Positions 37,285 to 45,589 of a DNA stretch of 64,000 nt are shown piece by piece. The notes beneath the pieces are model-generated. The model was not told the origin of the DNA, did not search any database, and worked only from the letters and a program-made list of their open reading frames with translations. Every line of letters starts with the position of its first letter. The first letter of the stretch is position 1. Location of the stretch: contig CAWDVH010000001.1 of assembly GCA_963805705.1 (NCBI GenBank), positions 1,116,001-1,180,000 of the forward strand, read 5' to 3'. Both the position numbers and the translations under genes were made by a program. This DNA is from CAWDVH01 sp963805705 (GTDB taxonomy: Bacteria; Actinomycetota; Actinomycetes; Streptosporangiales; Streptosporangiaceae).

Positions 37285-38256
37285 TCAGAGCCAGCCGCGG
37301 CGGCGCGCCAGGAGGTACAGGCCGGCGACCGCCAGCACCTCCGTGCCCAGGCCCAGGATGACGAAAGCGGCCACGCCATTCATGCGGCCCACCAGCCAGG
37401 AGAAATTCTGGCCGAAGAAGCCGGTCAGGAACGACAGGGGCAGGAACACCGTGGCGATGATCGTCAGCTGCTTCATTACCTCGTTGAGCCGGTTGGACAC
37501 GGTCGACAGGTAGGCGTCCATCGCGTTGCTGAGCAGGTCCCGGTAGCTGTCGATCAGGTCGGTGATCCGGATCAGGTGGTCATAGAGGTCGCGCAGATAC
37601 GGCTCGCCCTCGCGCGTCATGCCCGGCAGGCTCGTGACCCCGGCCGCCAGCGAGGCCATCACGTCCCGCTGGGGCGCGACCAGCTTGCGCACCCCCACCA
37701 GCCATCGCTGCAGGGTAAACAGCTCGGATAGCTCCTCGTTGGTCGGCTTGGAGAAGATCAGCTGCTGCAGGTCGTCGAGCTTGTCGTCGAAGTCGGAGAG
37801 CACCGGGAAGTAGCTGTCGATCAGGCTGTCCAGGATGTGGTGCAGCAGGATCAGCCTGGTCGGCCGGTCGCCGGTCGGCAGCCGGCCGCCGGGACGGGTC
37901 AGGTGGTCCCTGAACAAGCTCAGCGCGGTGCAGTCCTCAGTCCTGATCGTGATCAGGAAGCGCTCCGAGTAGAAGCAGTGCACCTCCGCCAGCGGCTCTC
38001 CGAGGGTCCGCGCGCCGTAGGCCACCTGGTAAACGACGTCGTCATAGTCCTCGAACTTGGGCCGCTGGCCGAACTCCGCGACATCCTCCACGGCCACCGG
38101 ATGCAGCTTGAAGACATCCCGCAAGATCCCCAGGGCGTCGTCATCAACACCCTTGATGTCCAGCCAGAGCAGCTTGTCGTCGCGCAGGAGCCCCTCGATG
38201 GTGGCTACGTCAGGGCTGGCCGCCGAGCCATCGAGCGTGAGCAGGTATCGGTCCAC
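37285..38256 (-). CDS. corA: CorA-family divalent cation transporter
   Basis: A 323-residue magnesium/cobalt transporter-family protein: cytoplasmic alpha/beta domain, long helix (LNEVMKQLTIIATVFLPLSF), then two C-terminal membrane helices. The selectivity motif before the outer loop reads GQN at residues 282-284 (TGFFGQNFSW) instead of the classical GMN. The rest, including the basic C-terminus ARRRGWL, is typical. Selectivity may be altered, or this may be an ordinary actinobacterial variant. It is convergent with the paralogue pair. Confidence 0.92.
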   Translation of the reverse strand: MDRYLLTLDGSAASPDVATIEGLLRDDKLLWLDIKGVDDDALGILRDVFKLHPVAVEDVAEFGQRPKFEDYDDVVYQVAYGARTLGEPLAEVHCFYSERFLITIRTEDCTALSLFRDHLTRPGGRLPTGDRPTRLILLHHILDSLIDSYFPVLSDFDDKLDDLQQLIFSKPTNEELSELFTLQRWLVGVRKLVAPQRDVMASLAAGVTSLPGMTREGEPYLRDLYDHLIRITDLIDSYRDLLSNAMDAYLSTVSNRLNEVMKQLTIIATVFLPLSFLTGFFGQNFSWLVGRMNGVAAFVILGLGTEVLAVAGLYLLARRRGWL

Positions 38257-38331
38257 CGGCTCATCGTCCCAGACTGGGTCAGGTCAGGCCGCAGTTGAGC
38301 CAGACCCCGGGTGAGTCAGGCCGCAGGTAAG
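38257..38331. repeat. Imperfect short repeats upstream of corA
   Basis: Three variants of a GTCAGGCCGCAG-type unit occur in this 75-bp spacer. No Mg2+ riboswitch or other structured leader is recognisable. Confidence 0.45.
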
Positions 38332-38610
38332 TCAGGCCGCGCGCGCGTCATCCCGCCGGGCCACCGCGGCGCTCGCGCGCCGCACGAGCATCTCGGCCAC
38401 GCCGCCCGCCGATCCGCCCAGGCCGCTCAGGCCCTGGCTAGAGGCCCGTCGTGCGACCACCTCGGCGATAGTCAGCGCCTCGGCGGCCAGCCTGCGTGCC
38501 TCTGGGGAGGCACTGATTGCCTTCAGGGACGTCCGGAGCCGATCGAGGCCGGCGCGTCCCTCCTGGGCGCCGACCAGGTAGCCGACGACAAATCCCACGA
38601 TCGCTTCCAT
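38332..38610 (-). CDS. Small YtxH-like protein
   Basis: A 92-residue protein with a glycine-rich hydrophobic N-terminus (IVGFVVGYLVGAQEGRAGLD) and an alanine-rich helix rich in Arg and Glu. The pattern resembles YtxH-type small membrane-associated stress proteins. It is the most distal gene on the minus strand of the hydrogenase region; membership in that operon is possible but not certain. Confidence 0.65.
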   Translation of the reverse strand: MEAIVGFVVGYLVGAQEGRAGLDRLRTSLKAISASPEARRLAAEALTIAEVVARRASSQGLSGLGGSAGGVAEMLVRRASAAVARRDDARAA

Positions 38611-38669
38611 AGCTCTGCCTCACTTCATCGGCGAGCGAGCAGCCCGGCCGCCTGCGGCCGCCAGAGCTG

Positions 38670-38774
38670 CTACATCTCGCGGAGCTCCAGGTACCGCTTG
38701 ACATCCGGGATGGACTGCACGATGGCCGCGAGAGCCACCGCAATCAGTGCCGCCTTAACCAGCCTGGTGATCAT
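38670..38774 (-). CDS. 34-residue single-helix protein (DUF6893-like)
   Basis: Too short for routine ORF calling but well supported: ATG 38774 lies 6 nt after a perfect AGGAGGG (38781-38787 on the plus strand). The product begins MITRLVKAALIAVALAAIVQ and ends KRYLELREM: one hydrophobic helix followed by a charged tail containing IPDVKRYL. Such mini-proteins occur beside actinobacterial group 1h hydrogenase genes. I assign the DUF6893 label from memory only. Confidence 0.7.
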   Translation of the reverse strand: MITRLVKAALIAVALAAIVQSIPDVKRYLELREM

Positions 38775-38820
38775 GTCGTTCCCTCCTGTGACCAGTCGCG
38801 GGTCGCGATGCGGACCGGGC

Positions 38821-39783
38821 TCATGCCGGCGCCCGGATCGGCCCGGCGGGCTCGGCCGGGGCGATCGGCTCCACCTCGTCCGGAGCGAAGTAGAGAAATC
38901 TGCCGTGGTTGCGCTGCAGGTCAGCGGCAGGGTCGTCCTCAGGAGTTACCGCGAGGTGCACCTGACCGTCGACGTCATGCAGGACGGCCTCCACGCGAGC
39001 CACCCGGCCGACCAGGAACAGGTCCTGCGCGTCGGCGCGCCGCGTGCCGGGACGCATGCGCACCCGGCTGCCGGCGGCCACCCTGACGCCGTCGATGACG
39101 ATGCCGTCGGTCTCCGGCGACACCGATGGGTCTGATCCGGGATCCCACCAGGGAACCGACGGCCGGTCGGTGACCTGCGGTGCGGGCCAGTCAATCCCGT
39201 CATCGCGCTCCGGCCCGGCGGCCGGCGCCGTGGCGGCGGCCCATGCGGCGGCCCCGGCGGGCGCCGACTTCAGGTAGCGGATCGCTCCGTGCATCCGTTC
39301 CAGCATCTCCGGCGGCATGTCGTCCAGCCGGTCCATGAGCTGCGCGGCCCGCGGGTCGGTCGCGCGCGCCTGCTGCTTCTCCGAGTCCGTCAGCGCCAGC
39401 GTGCGCAGGGTGAGGATCTCGTCGATCTCGGTCGCGTCGAAGAGATCGCCCGCGCTCTCGGGCGCGATCTGCGGGTGATCGTAGAGGATCACCGGTGCGG
39501 ACAGCACCAGGTCACGGCAGGTTTCCGGCCCCGCCAGCACCGGCCAGGTACCGATGTTGGCGCACGCGGCGACGTCCGCCGCGGCCCACTCCGGCGGGTC
39601 GGTCATCGACAGGAATGTCCCGCCGGGCACCGCGATCAGGGCGTGTGCCGCCACCAGCGAGTGACGCAGCCCGTCGTCCCGGTGACGCAGCTGCGCGGCG
39701 GGCGCCGTGTGATTCTCGATTCGGACGCGCAGGCGCAGCGCGCCGTAGGGGCCGGCCACCCGCTCCGCGTGGAGGCGGATCAT
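38821..39783 (-). CDS. Unknown hydrogenase-linked protein, C-terminal part (probably one gene with 39780-40295)
   Basis: A 320-residue soluble segment. It opens MIRLHAERVAGPYGALRLRV and contains DPPEWAAADVAAC, TWPVLAGPETCRDLVLSAPV, ILYDHPQIAPESAGDLFDA, TEIDEILTLRTLALTDSEKQ and MPPEMLERMHGAIRYLK. The tail holds a compact beta-domain (DGIVIDGVRVAAGSRVRMRP) ending in FLYFAPDEVEPI. In the third minus-strand frame the sequence immediately upstream of its ATG reads LLRRWIALDG, which joins smoothly to MIRLHAE; so the ATG is probably internal and the gene continues from the previous frame after one missing base. No enzyme family is recognised. Confidence 0.8.
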   Translation of the reverse strand: MIRLHAERVAGPYGALRLRVRIENHTAPAAQLRHRDDGLRHSLVAAHALIAVPGGTFLSMTDPPEWAAADVAACANIGTWPVLAGPETCRDLVLSAPVILYDHPQIAPESAGDLFDATEIDEILTLRTLALTDSEKQQARATDPRAAQLMDRLDDMPPEMLERMHGAIRYLKSAPAGAAAWAAATAPAAGPERDDGIDWPAPQVTDRPSVPWWDPGSDPSVSPETDGIVIDGVRVAAGSRVRMRPGTRRADAQDLFLVGRVARVEAVLHDVDGQVHLAVTPEDDPAADLQRNHGRFLYFAPDEVEPIAPAEPAGPIRAPA

Positions 39784-40295
39784 CCCGTCCAGCGCGATCC
39801 AGCGCCGGAGCAGCCGGCCGCCCGCCGGCCCGCCGCGTCGGTCAGGTACTCGGCCGACTCGCCGGCGCCGAAGTTAAACTCCAGGTTCGCGTCCCGTGCG
39901 AGCAGATCGGCAACCGCTACTTCCGCCTGCTGCTCACGCTCAGCGGCCTCGTCCCACGTGGTGTGCTCTATCCCGTCCAGGTGCAGGGTGCCCACGTCTT
40001 CCATCTCGCCGGTATCCGGCGAGATGGACTGGACCGTCCGGCGCTGCAGCTGCAGGAAGCGAACCAGGATGCGCACCCGCGCGTCAGGGCGGCATTCGAC
40101 CAGGCACTCAGTCTGGCTGGCCGACTGCTCGCAGGCGTCTATCTCCCCGTAGGCAGGCGGCATCAGCACGCCGAACTGGAATCGGACCTGGTTCTTGCGC
40201 GCCGACTGGTGGTACGGGTACAGCAGGTAGCCCTCGTACAGGATCGCGTCAGCTACCCGGCGGGCCTGCTCCAGGTGAGCGGGATCGAGCCTCAT
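39780..40295 (-). CDS. Unknown hydrogenase-linked protein, N-terminal part (frameshifted)
   Basis: 171 residues from ATG 40295, which overlaps the stop of the DUF6084-like gene (ATGA). The conserved-looking start is MRLDPAHLEQARRVADAILY with EGYLLYPYHQSARKNQVRFQ. The frame ends in an artificial-looking tail (GCSGAGSRWTG); shifting one base in the GGCGGGCGGCCGG tract near 39835 instead gives LLRRWIALDG and leads directly into the 38821-39783 segment. The whole product would be about 490 residues. It is part of the hydrogenase operon and probably a maturation or electron-transfer accessory of unknown mechanism. Confidence 0.78.
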   Translation of the reverse strand: MRLDPAHLEQARRVADAILYEGYLLYPYHQSARKNQVRFQFGVLMPPAYGEIDACEQSASQTECLVECRPDARVRILVRFLQLQRRTVQSISPDTGEMEDVGTLHLDGIEHTTWDEAAEREQQAEVAVADLLARDANLEFNFGAGESAEYLTDAAGRRAAGCSGAGSRWTG

Positions 40296-40951
40296 GGCCG
40301 GCCCTCCGAGGACTCCGAGCGTTCCGCGGCCACAGCGAGCAGCGCCGCTATCGTGGCATCCCAGGTCGGCAGCGCCTTGCGCGCCTTGAAGCGCTGCAGC
40401 TCGTCCAGCGTCGCCAGGCTCATCTTGATCCAGGAACTGTTCGGGAAATGCGCCTCGATGGCCTCCCGCCAGAGGCTGACCGGCAGCCGGTAGGACGCTT
40501 CCTTGCTCCACGGCACCTGCTGGACCTGGAACTTGCCATCGGCTGAGGAGAAGATAGTGCCGCTGAACAGCAGCAGCAGCGGTACCTCGCCGCCCTCCAG
40601 CCCGGCGAAGTACCGGGTCGAGCCGATCTCCAGGTCGTAGCTCAGCGGCACCGGCAGGTCGATCTCGGTGCTGCCGGTAAAGCCGGGCACCATTACCGAC
40701 ACGTGGGCGAACTGCACCGGCTTGAGCGTGTCGGCCCAGCGCTGGGTGTCGCCGAACAGGTCGTTCAGCCGCTCGGCCTCGGCGTCGGTGTAGCGCCGCC
40801 GGGCCGGCTCGATCCTGATCTGGCAGCGCAGCGCGATCGCGTCCACCTTCTGGCCGGTCGTCTCGCTGATGCGCAGCATCATCGACATCGCCGGCGCTAT
40901 GGCGAAACGCTCCGCCCGTGCGCCCGTGCAGTCGAAGGCGAGCTCAGCCAT
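40292..40951 (-). CDS. DUF6084-like hydrogenase-operon protein
   Basis: A 219-residue soluble protein from ATG 40951 (MAELAFDCTGARAERF). Conserved-looking blocks are LRISETTGQKVDAIALRCQI, RIEPARRRYTDAEAERLNDL, FAHVSVMVPGFTGSTEIDL and a beta-rich core LLLLFSGTIFSSADGKFQVQ. It overlaps the DUF5947-like gene by 8 bp and its successor by 4 bp, so it is firmly inside the minus-strand hydrogenase operon. No catalytic site or cofactor motif is evident. The family name is from recall of actinobacterial hydrogenase loci. Confidence 0.82.
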   Translation of the reverse strand: MAELAFDCTGARAERFAIAPAMSMMLRISETTGQKVDAIALRCQIRIEPARRRYTDAEAERLNDLFGDTQRWADTLKPVQFAHVSVMVPGFTGSTEIDLPVPLSYDLEIGSTRYFAGLEGGEVPLLLLFSGTIFSSADGKFQVQQVPWSKEASYRLPVSLWREAIEAHFPNSSWIKMSLATLDELQRFKARKALPTWDATIAALLAVAAERSESSEGRP

Positions 40952-41669
40952 CCGCGGCCGCCCGGCGGAAGGCGCGAGCACGGCTGCGGACCTGGCCGAG
41001 GAACTCGGCGATGCTCTGCTGCGCCTGCGAGCCGCCGTCAAAGCCCCGCCAGTGCAGGCGCATCCGCCCCGCCAGCTCGTAGCACGTGTCGATGGGCACG
41101 ACAAAGTACTCGACGCCGGACTCGGTGCGGCAGATCAGCACGGCCTCGACGTCCGGCGCGGCGGCTCCCAGCAGGGGGTAGTCCGCGGCCAGGGCGTCCC
41201 ATGCGTTCAGGTCGAGAATGCACTCGGTAGCGCCCGCGGGACTCGGGTAGAAGCCGGTCACCCGGTCGTCCTGCGAGCTGCGCAGGAAGAAGGCGAGCCC
41301 GACCGGGATGTCGAACTGGTCCCATTCGGCGGCCGACAGCGGGCGCTGCGGGTCACGCAGGTACCGGTCAGGGATCGCCCGGTACCGGCCGCGGCCCGCC
41401 TGGGCCTGGGTGAACAGCAGGTAGCACGCCCGGCACGCGCAGATGAGCGTCGAGGCCTCCAGGTTGGCCACGTGCCCGTGCTCGGCCGGGATCTCGGTCG
41501 CGCACAGCTCGCATTTCTCGGCGGCGGGCCCCGCCGCCACGGCCGCCGGCCCGTCCGCCGGAACCGGCCCCGCCGTGGCCGCCGGGGGCCGCTGCCGGTC
41601 CTGCTGGGCGGCCGACGGACCGCCGGGCGCAGCCGCGACGAACCGGCGCAGGCCGGTATTTCCCGTCAC
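40944..41669 (-). CDS. DUF5947-like hydrogenase-operon protein with Cys-rich motif
   Basis: A 241-residue protein. After an Ala/Pro-rich leader it contains CELCATEIPAEHGHVANLEA followed by ICACRACYLLF, a zinc-ribbon or Fe-S-like arrangement of five Cys. The remainder includes FDIPVGLAFFLRSSQDDRVTG, FYPSPAGATECILD and GVEYFVVPIDTCYELAGRMR. The GTG start overlaps the NifU/Rieske-like gene stop. Likely function: an accessory or redox partner of the hydrogenase; mechanism unknown. Confidence 0.82.
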   Translation of the reverse strand: MTGNTGLRRFVAAAPGGPSAAQQDRQRPPAATAGPVPADGPAAVAAGPAAEKCELCATEIPAEHGHVANLEASTLICACRACYLLFTQAQAGRGRYRAIPDRYLRDPQRPLSAAEWDQFDIPVGLAFFLRSSQDDRVTGFYPSPAGATECILDLNAWDALAADYPLLGAAAPDVEAVLICRTESGVEYFVVPIDTCYELAGRMRLHWRGFDGGSQAQQSIAEFLGQVRSRARAFRRAAADG

Positions 41670-42598
41670 GATCGCGCCGCCTCGGGCAGCGCCACCCTGA
41701 CTCCCTGGCTGTCGGCGAGCAGCGGCAGCGGATCAAGGTGCAGCTCGGGGTCGTCGATGCCCTGGCCGGCCAGCCGCACGTTGTAGCGGGCGCCGCAGTC
41801 CGGGCAGCTCAGCTGCTCGCGCTCCAGCGCGCCGCGGCCCAGCGACTGCCCGCAGGCCGCGCAGGCGTCCCGGTAGGCGTACAGCGTTCCCCGGACCGAG
41901 CAGACCAGCACCGCCGTCCCCTCAGCCGACGCCCTGACCGGCCGGGAGCTCGGCGGCCCGATGTCCGGCAGGGTGACCCAGCCGGGGGCACCCTGGCCGC
42001 TGCCCGCCGCGGCCGGACCGCCGCCCGCCAGGCCCCCGGACGACGGGGCTCCCGCCGGGGACGGGAGCCCGTCGTCCGGGCGCCGGCCGATCTGCAGCAG
42101 GCTCGGCTCTGGCGCCGTGGTCATGCCCTCCACCACGACTTCGGTCACCTCGGGTGCCGCCCCCTCGACGGCACCCTGGATGGCCAGCTGGACGGTGACG
42201 GTGGAGGACGGGCAGCCATTGCAGCTGCCCTGCAGGCGGAGCCTGGCCACGCCGTCAGTGACGCCGAGATACTCCACTCCGCCGGCATGTGAGCCCAGGT
42301 AGGGCCGGACCCGGTCCAGCGCGAGCTGAATCCGGGCGTCGACATCCAGCGGGTGCAGGTCGTGCAGCAGCAGGAGGCTCCCCGCCAGCGGATCGTCGGT
42401 GATCCTGGCCAGCATCTGAGCGCCGGCGTCACCCTCCTCGCCGAGCACCGCGACGATACGGCCCAGCCCGTCACCGTAGAGGCCGACCAGCAGGCTGACC
42501 AGCTCCTCGGCCGCCGGAGCCACCCGGCTGTCCCCGCTGGAGGCCAGGATGCCGAGCAGTTCCTCGACCCGTTCGCCCACTGCCTGAACGCCGCTCAC
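41666..42598 (-). CDS. NifU-type scaffold fused to four-Cys Rieske-like domain (HhyE-like)
   Basis: 310 residues from GTG 42598. The middle contains a NifU C-terminal domain with its Fe-S motif in LQGSCNGCPSSTVTVQLAIQ. After a Pro/Gly linker comes a Rieske-type fold, but the usual Cys-x-His and Cys-x2-His pairs are replaced by CAACG and CPDCG, that is two CxxC pairs, more like a rubredoxin site. Fe-S proteins of this composition (HucE/HhyE in mycobacteria) are thought to carry electrons from the hydrogenase to the respiratory chain. Position directly after hhyL supports that role. Confidence 0.87.
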   Translation of the reverse strand: MSGVQAVGERVEELLGILASSGDSRVAPAAEELVSLLVGLYGDGLGRIVAVLGEEGDAGAQMLARITDDPLAGSLLLLHDLHPLDVDARIQLALDRVRPYLGSHAGGVEYLGVTDGVARLRLQGSCNGCPSSTVTVQLAIQGAVEGAAPEVTEVVVEGMTTAPEPSLLQIGRRPDDGLPSPAGAPSSGGLAGGGPAAAGSGQGAPGWVTLPDIGPPSSRPVRASAEGTAVLVCSVRGTLYAYRDACAACGQSLGRGALEREQLSCPDCGARYNVRLAGQGIDDPELHLDPLPLLADSQGVRVALPEAARS

Positions 42599-42666
42599 GC
42601 GCCTCGCCTCTCGCCGCCCGCCTCTGCCGCGCTGCCTGCCCGCGCCTGCCGGTCCGCCCGCCAGGC

Positions 42667-44451
42667 TCAGGTTTGCAGGACCACTGACATCGGGGTGTGC
42701 ACCTTGTCCAGGACCTTGCCGTTGCCGAGGTACATGTGGACGCCGCAGGGCAGGCACGGGTCGAAACTGCGCACCGCGCGCATGATGTCGATGCCCTTGA
42801 AGGAATCCGGCGGGTTCTCCTCGAAGATCGGCGTGTTCTGCACGGCATCCTCGTAGGGACCAGGGGTGCCGTAGCTGTCACGCACGCTGGCGTTCCACGG
42901 GGTCGGCGGGTACGGATGGTAGTTCGCGATCTTGCCCTCGCGGATCACCATGTGGTGCGACAGCACGCCGCGCACGGCCTCGGTGAACCCGCAGCTGTTC
43001 GCCTCATCGGGGACGGTGAAGGGCTCCCAGGTCTTGGTGCGGCCGGCCCTGATCTCCGCCAGGCCCTTTTCCATGAAATACAGCGCGGCGGCCGCCGCGT
43101 AGGCCTGGAAGTAGGTGCGCGCACGGTCCCGCTCGATCGCGTTGGACAGCGGCCGGCCGTCCTTGTCGACCGGGATCTTCCACTCGAACGAGACCTCCGG
43201 CCTGGTGACCGTCCTGGGCAGGTTGATCTGCACGCTGTGACCGGTCGACTTGATGTAGCCGATATCGACGAGGCCGCCCTGGGCGGTCGCCCACAGCCGG
43301 GCGAGCGGGCCGCCGCCGGTGTCGGCGGCGAGGTAGTCCTGGCCGTCATACCAGCGCGGGGACATGACCCAGCTGTACTTGCCGTCGAAGTCGCGCTTGG
43401 CCGGCCGCGGGATCGTGTGCTGATTCCAGGGGTGCCTGCGGTCGACCGGGTTACCGAGCGGGTCGCGGGTCACGAACATCTCCTGGTCGGCCCAGTCCTC
43501 GTAATAGGAGCTGCCGAGCAGGATCCGGATTCCGAGGTTGATGTCGACCAGGTCGTTGGTGAGCAGCTGCCCGTCCCTGATCACGCCGGGGGTCACGAAC
43601 ATCTTGCGGCCCCAGTCGGTCATGTGGTCGTAACGGAAGTCGCAGTGCTCAGGGTCGTTCAGGCTGCCCCAGCAGACCATATCCGCGCGGCGCCTGCCGA
43701 CTTCCTCGTAGCCGGGCAGCGCCTGGTAGAAGAAGTCGAACAGGTCGTCATGCATGGGCACCACGCGCTTCATGAACTCGACGTAGCGCATGAGCCGGGT
43801 GAGGTAGTCGGTGAACAGCTGCACGGTCGGCGTGGTCCCCACGCCGCCGGGATACAGCGTGGAGGGATGCACATGGCGCCCCTCCATCAGGCAGAACATC
43901 TCCCTGGTCGAGCGGGAGACCTGCAGGGCCTCGCGGTAGAACTCGCCCTCCAGCGGGTTCAGTGACCGCATGATGTCGCCGATGAACTTGTAGCCGTGCT
44001 CGGCAGCGTGCGGCGATTCGGTCCGGTTGGCCAGCTCCAGCACGCCCGGGTTGGTCTCGCCCACCATCCGCGCGCAGAAGTCGACCCCGACCAGGTTCTC
44101 CTGGAAGATGTTGTGGTCGAACATGTACTCCGCGGCCTCGCCGAGGTTGATGATCCACTCGGCGAGGTGCGGCGGGCGGACCCCGTAGGCCATGTTCTGG
44201 GCGTAGACCGAGCAGGTCGCGTGATTGTCACCGCAGATGCCGCAGATGCGGCTGGTGATGAAGTGCGCGTCGCGCGGGTCCTTGCCCTTCATGAAGATGC
44301 TGTAGCCGCGGAAGATCGACGAGGTGCTATGGCACTCGACGACCTTCTTCTGCTTGAAGTCGATCTTCGTGTAGATACCCAGGCTGCCCACGATCCTGGT
44401 GATCGGGTCCCACGCCATCTCCACAATGCCGGTGTCTTCGGCCGTCGTCAT
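42667..44451 (-). CDS. hhyL: [NiFe]-hydrogenase large subunit, group 1h
   Basis: 594 residues. The two nickel-binding motifs are RICGICGDNH (Cys70, Cys73) and DPCLPCGVH (Cys566, Cys569, His572); 22 residues follow, to be removed by a maturation endopeptidase. The N-terminus reads DPITRIVGSLGIY, lacking the Glu of the classical RIEGHL motif, as in high-affinity actinobacterial enzymes. Together with the small subunit this oxidises H2, probably at atmospheric concentration and in the presence of O2. Sixty-odd bp separate the two subunit genes. Confidence 0.97.
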   Translation of the reverse strand: MTTAEDTGIVEMAWDPITRIVGSLGIYTKIDFKQKKVVECHSTSSIFRGYSIFMKGKDPRDAHFITSRICGICGDNHATCSVYAQNMAYGVRPPHLAEWIINLGEAAEYMFDHNIFQENLVGVDFCARMVGETNPGVLELANRTESPHAAEHGYKFIGDIMRSLNPLEGEFYREALQVSRSTREMFCLMEGRHVHPSTLYPGGVGTTPTVQLFTDYLTRLMRYVEFMKRVVPMHDDLFDFFYQALPGYEEVGRRRADMVCWGSLNDPEHCDFRYDHMTDWGRKMFVTPGVIRDGQLLTNDLVDINLGIRILLGSSYYEDWADQEMFVTRDPLGNPVDRRHPWNQHTIPRPAKRDFDGKYSWVMSPRWYDGQDYLAADTGGGPLARLWATAQGGLVDIGYIKSTGHSVQINLPRTVTRPEVSFEWKIPVDKDGRPLSNAIERDRARTYFQAYAAAAALYFMEKGLAEIRAGRTKTWEPFTVPDEANSCGFTEAVRGVLSHHMVIREGKIANYHPYPPTPWNASVRDSYGTPGPYEDAVQNTPIFEENPPDSFKGIDIMRAVRSFDPCLPCGVHMYLGNGKVLDKVHTPMSVVLQT

Positions 44452-44512
44452 CGCTGGTCCTCTCGCTGTCGCGGCGTGCGGCGGCCCGCAGGGGCGCCGA
44501 TGCCGGCCGGTA

Positions 44513-45589
44513 TCACCAGGTCTTCTTGTAGCCAGTCAGCAGCTCGTCGCCCCGCACGCGCCACTTGGGCTCGTCGTCAGCGGTCTTTGCGGTGAAGCCG
44601 CGAAGCGCGCGGATGACCGTTCCGTACATGCTGCTCGCGGTCGTGGAGACCTTCGCCCCCGGCGGCTCATCCATGAACGGCATGAACTTGTCGGGGAAAC
44701 CGGGCATCGTGCAGGCGATGCAGATCCCGCCGACGTTCGGGCAGCCGCCGACGCCGTTGATCCAGCCGCGCTTGGGGACGTTGCACTTCACCACCGGCCC
44801 CCAGCAGCCGAGCTTGACCAGGCACTTGGGCGAGCCGTACTCGGTGGCGAATTCGCCCTGCTCGTAGTAGCCGGCCCGGTCGCACCCCTCGTGCACGGTG
44901 GCGCCGAACAGCCAGGTCGGCCGCAGGGCCTCGTCCAGCGGGATCATCGGCGCCTGGCCGGCCACCTGGTACAGCAGGTAGAGGATGGTCTCGGACAGGT
45001 TGTCCGGGTGGGTCGGGCAGCCGGGCACGCAGACGATCGGCAGGCCCGCCTTCGACCGCCAGTCCCAGCCCAGGTAGTCAGGGACGCCCATCGCGCCGGT
45101 CGGGTTCCCGGCCATCGCGTGGATGCCCCCGTAGGTGGCACAGGTCCCGGCGGCCAGGATGGCGGTGGCCTTGGGCGCGAGCCGGTCCAGCCACTCGTTG
45201 GTCGTCATCGGCTGCCCGGTCGCGGGATTGTTCCCGAAACCGCACCAGTAGCCCTCTTCCTTGATGGCCTCGTTCGGGATCGAGCCCTCGACCACGAGCA
45301 CGAACGGCTCCAGCTCGCCGCGGTCAGCCTTATGCCACCACTCGATGAAGTTGTCCGCCCCGGTCTCCGGGCCGCACTCGAAGTCGATGAGCGGCCAGTG
45401 CACGGCGACCTTCGGCAGCCCCGGCAGGGCGCCGAGCACGATCTCCTCGATGCTGGGCTGGGTGGCTGCCGTCAGGGCTACCGAGTCCCCGTCGCACCCC
45501 AGGCCGCCGTTCATCCAGAGAATATGGACGACGGGCTCAGCGGCAGGATCAGCCGGCGACGAGTCGGTTGTCGATGTGTCAGTGGCCAT
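44513..45589 (-). CDS. hhyS: [NiFe]-hydrogenase small subunit, group 1h
   Basis: 358 residues with no Tat signal peptide, so the enzyme is anchored or used on the cytoplasmic side. The proximal cluster site reads GCDGD: Cys32 is followed by Asp35 where most small subunits have the second Cys, the known three-Cys/one-Asp ligation of O2-insensitive group 5/1h enzymes. Further cluster ligands are in GTCATYGG, VPGCPTHPDN, HEGCDRAGYY, PKCLVKLGCWGP, GGCPNVGGICIACTMPGFPD. It is the first gene of the minus-strand operon. Confidence 0.96.
   Translation of the reverse strand: MATDTSTTDSSPADPAAEPVVHILWMNGGLGCDGDSVALTAATQPSIEEIVLGALPGLPKVAVHWPLIDFECGPETGADNFIEWWHKADRGELEPFVLVVEGSIPNEAIKEEGYWCGFGNNPATGQPMTTNEWLDRLAPKATAILAAGTCATYGGIHAMAGNPTGAMGVPDYLGWDWRSKAGLPIVCVPGCPTHPDNLSETILYLLYQVAGQAPMIPLDEALRPTWLFGATVHEGCDRAGYYEQGEFATEYGSPKCLVKLGCWGPVVKCNVPKRGWINGVGGCPNVGGICIACTMPGFPDKFMPFMDEPPGAKVSTTASSMYGTVIRALRGFTAKTADDEPKWRVRGDELLTGYKKTW

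Noticed and set aside
44513..45589. Search for a Tat signal peptide on the hydrogenase small subunit
   Set aside because: The N-terminus is short, acidic and Thr/Ser-rich with no twin-Arg motif, so export is not supported.
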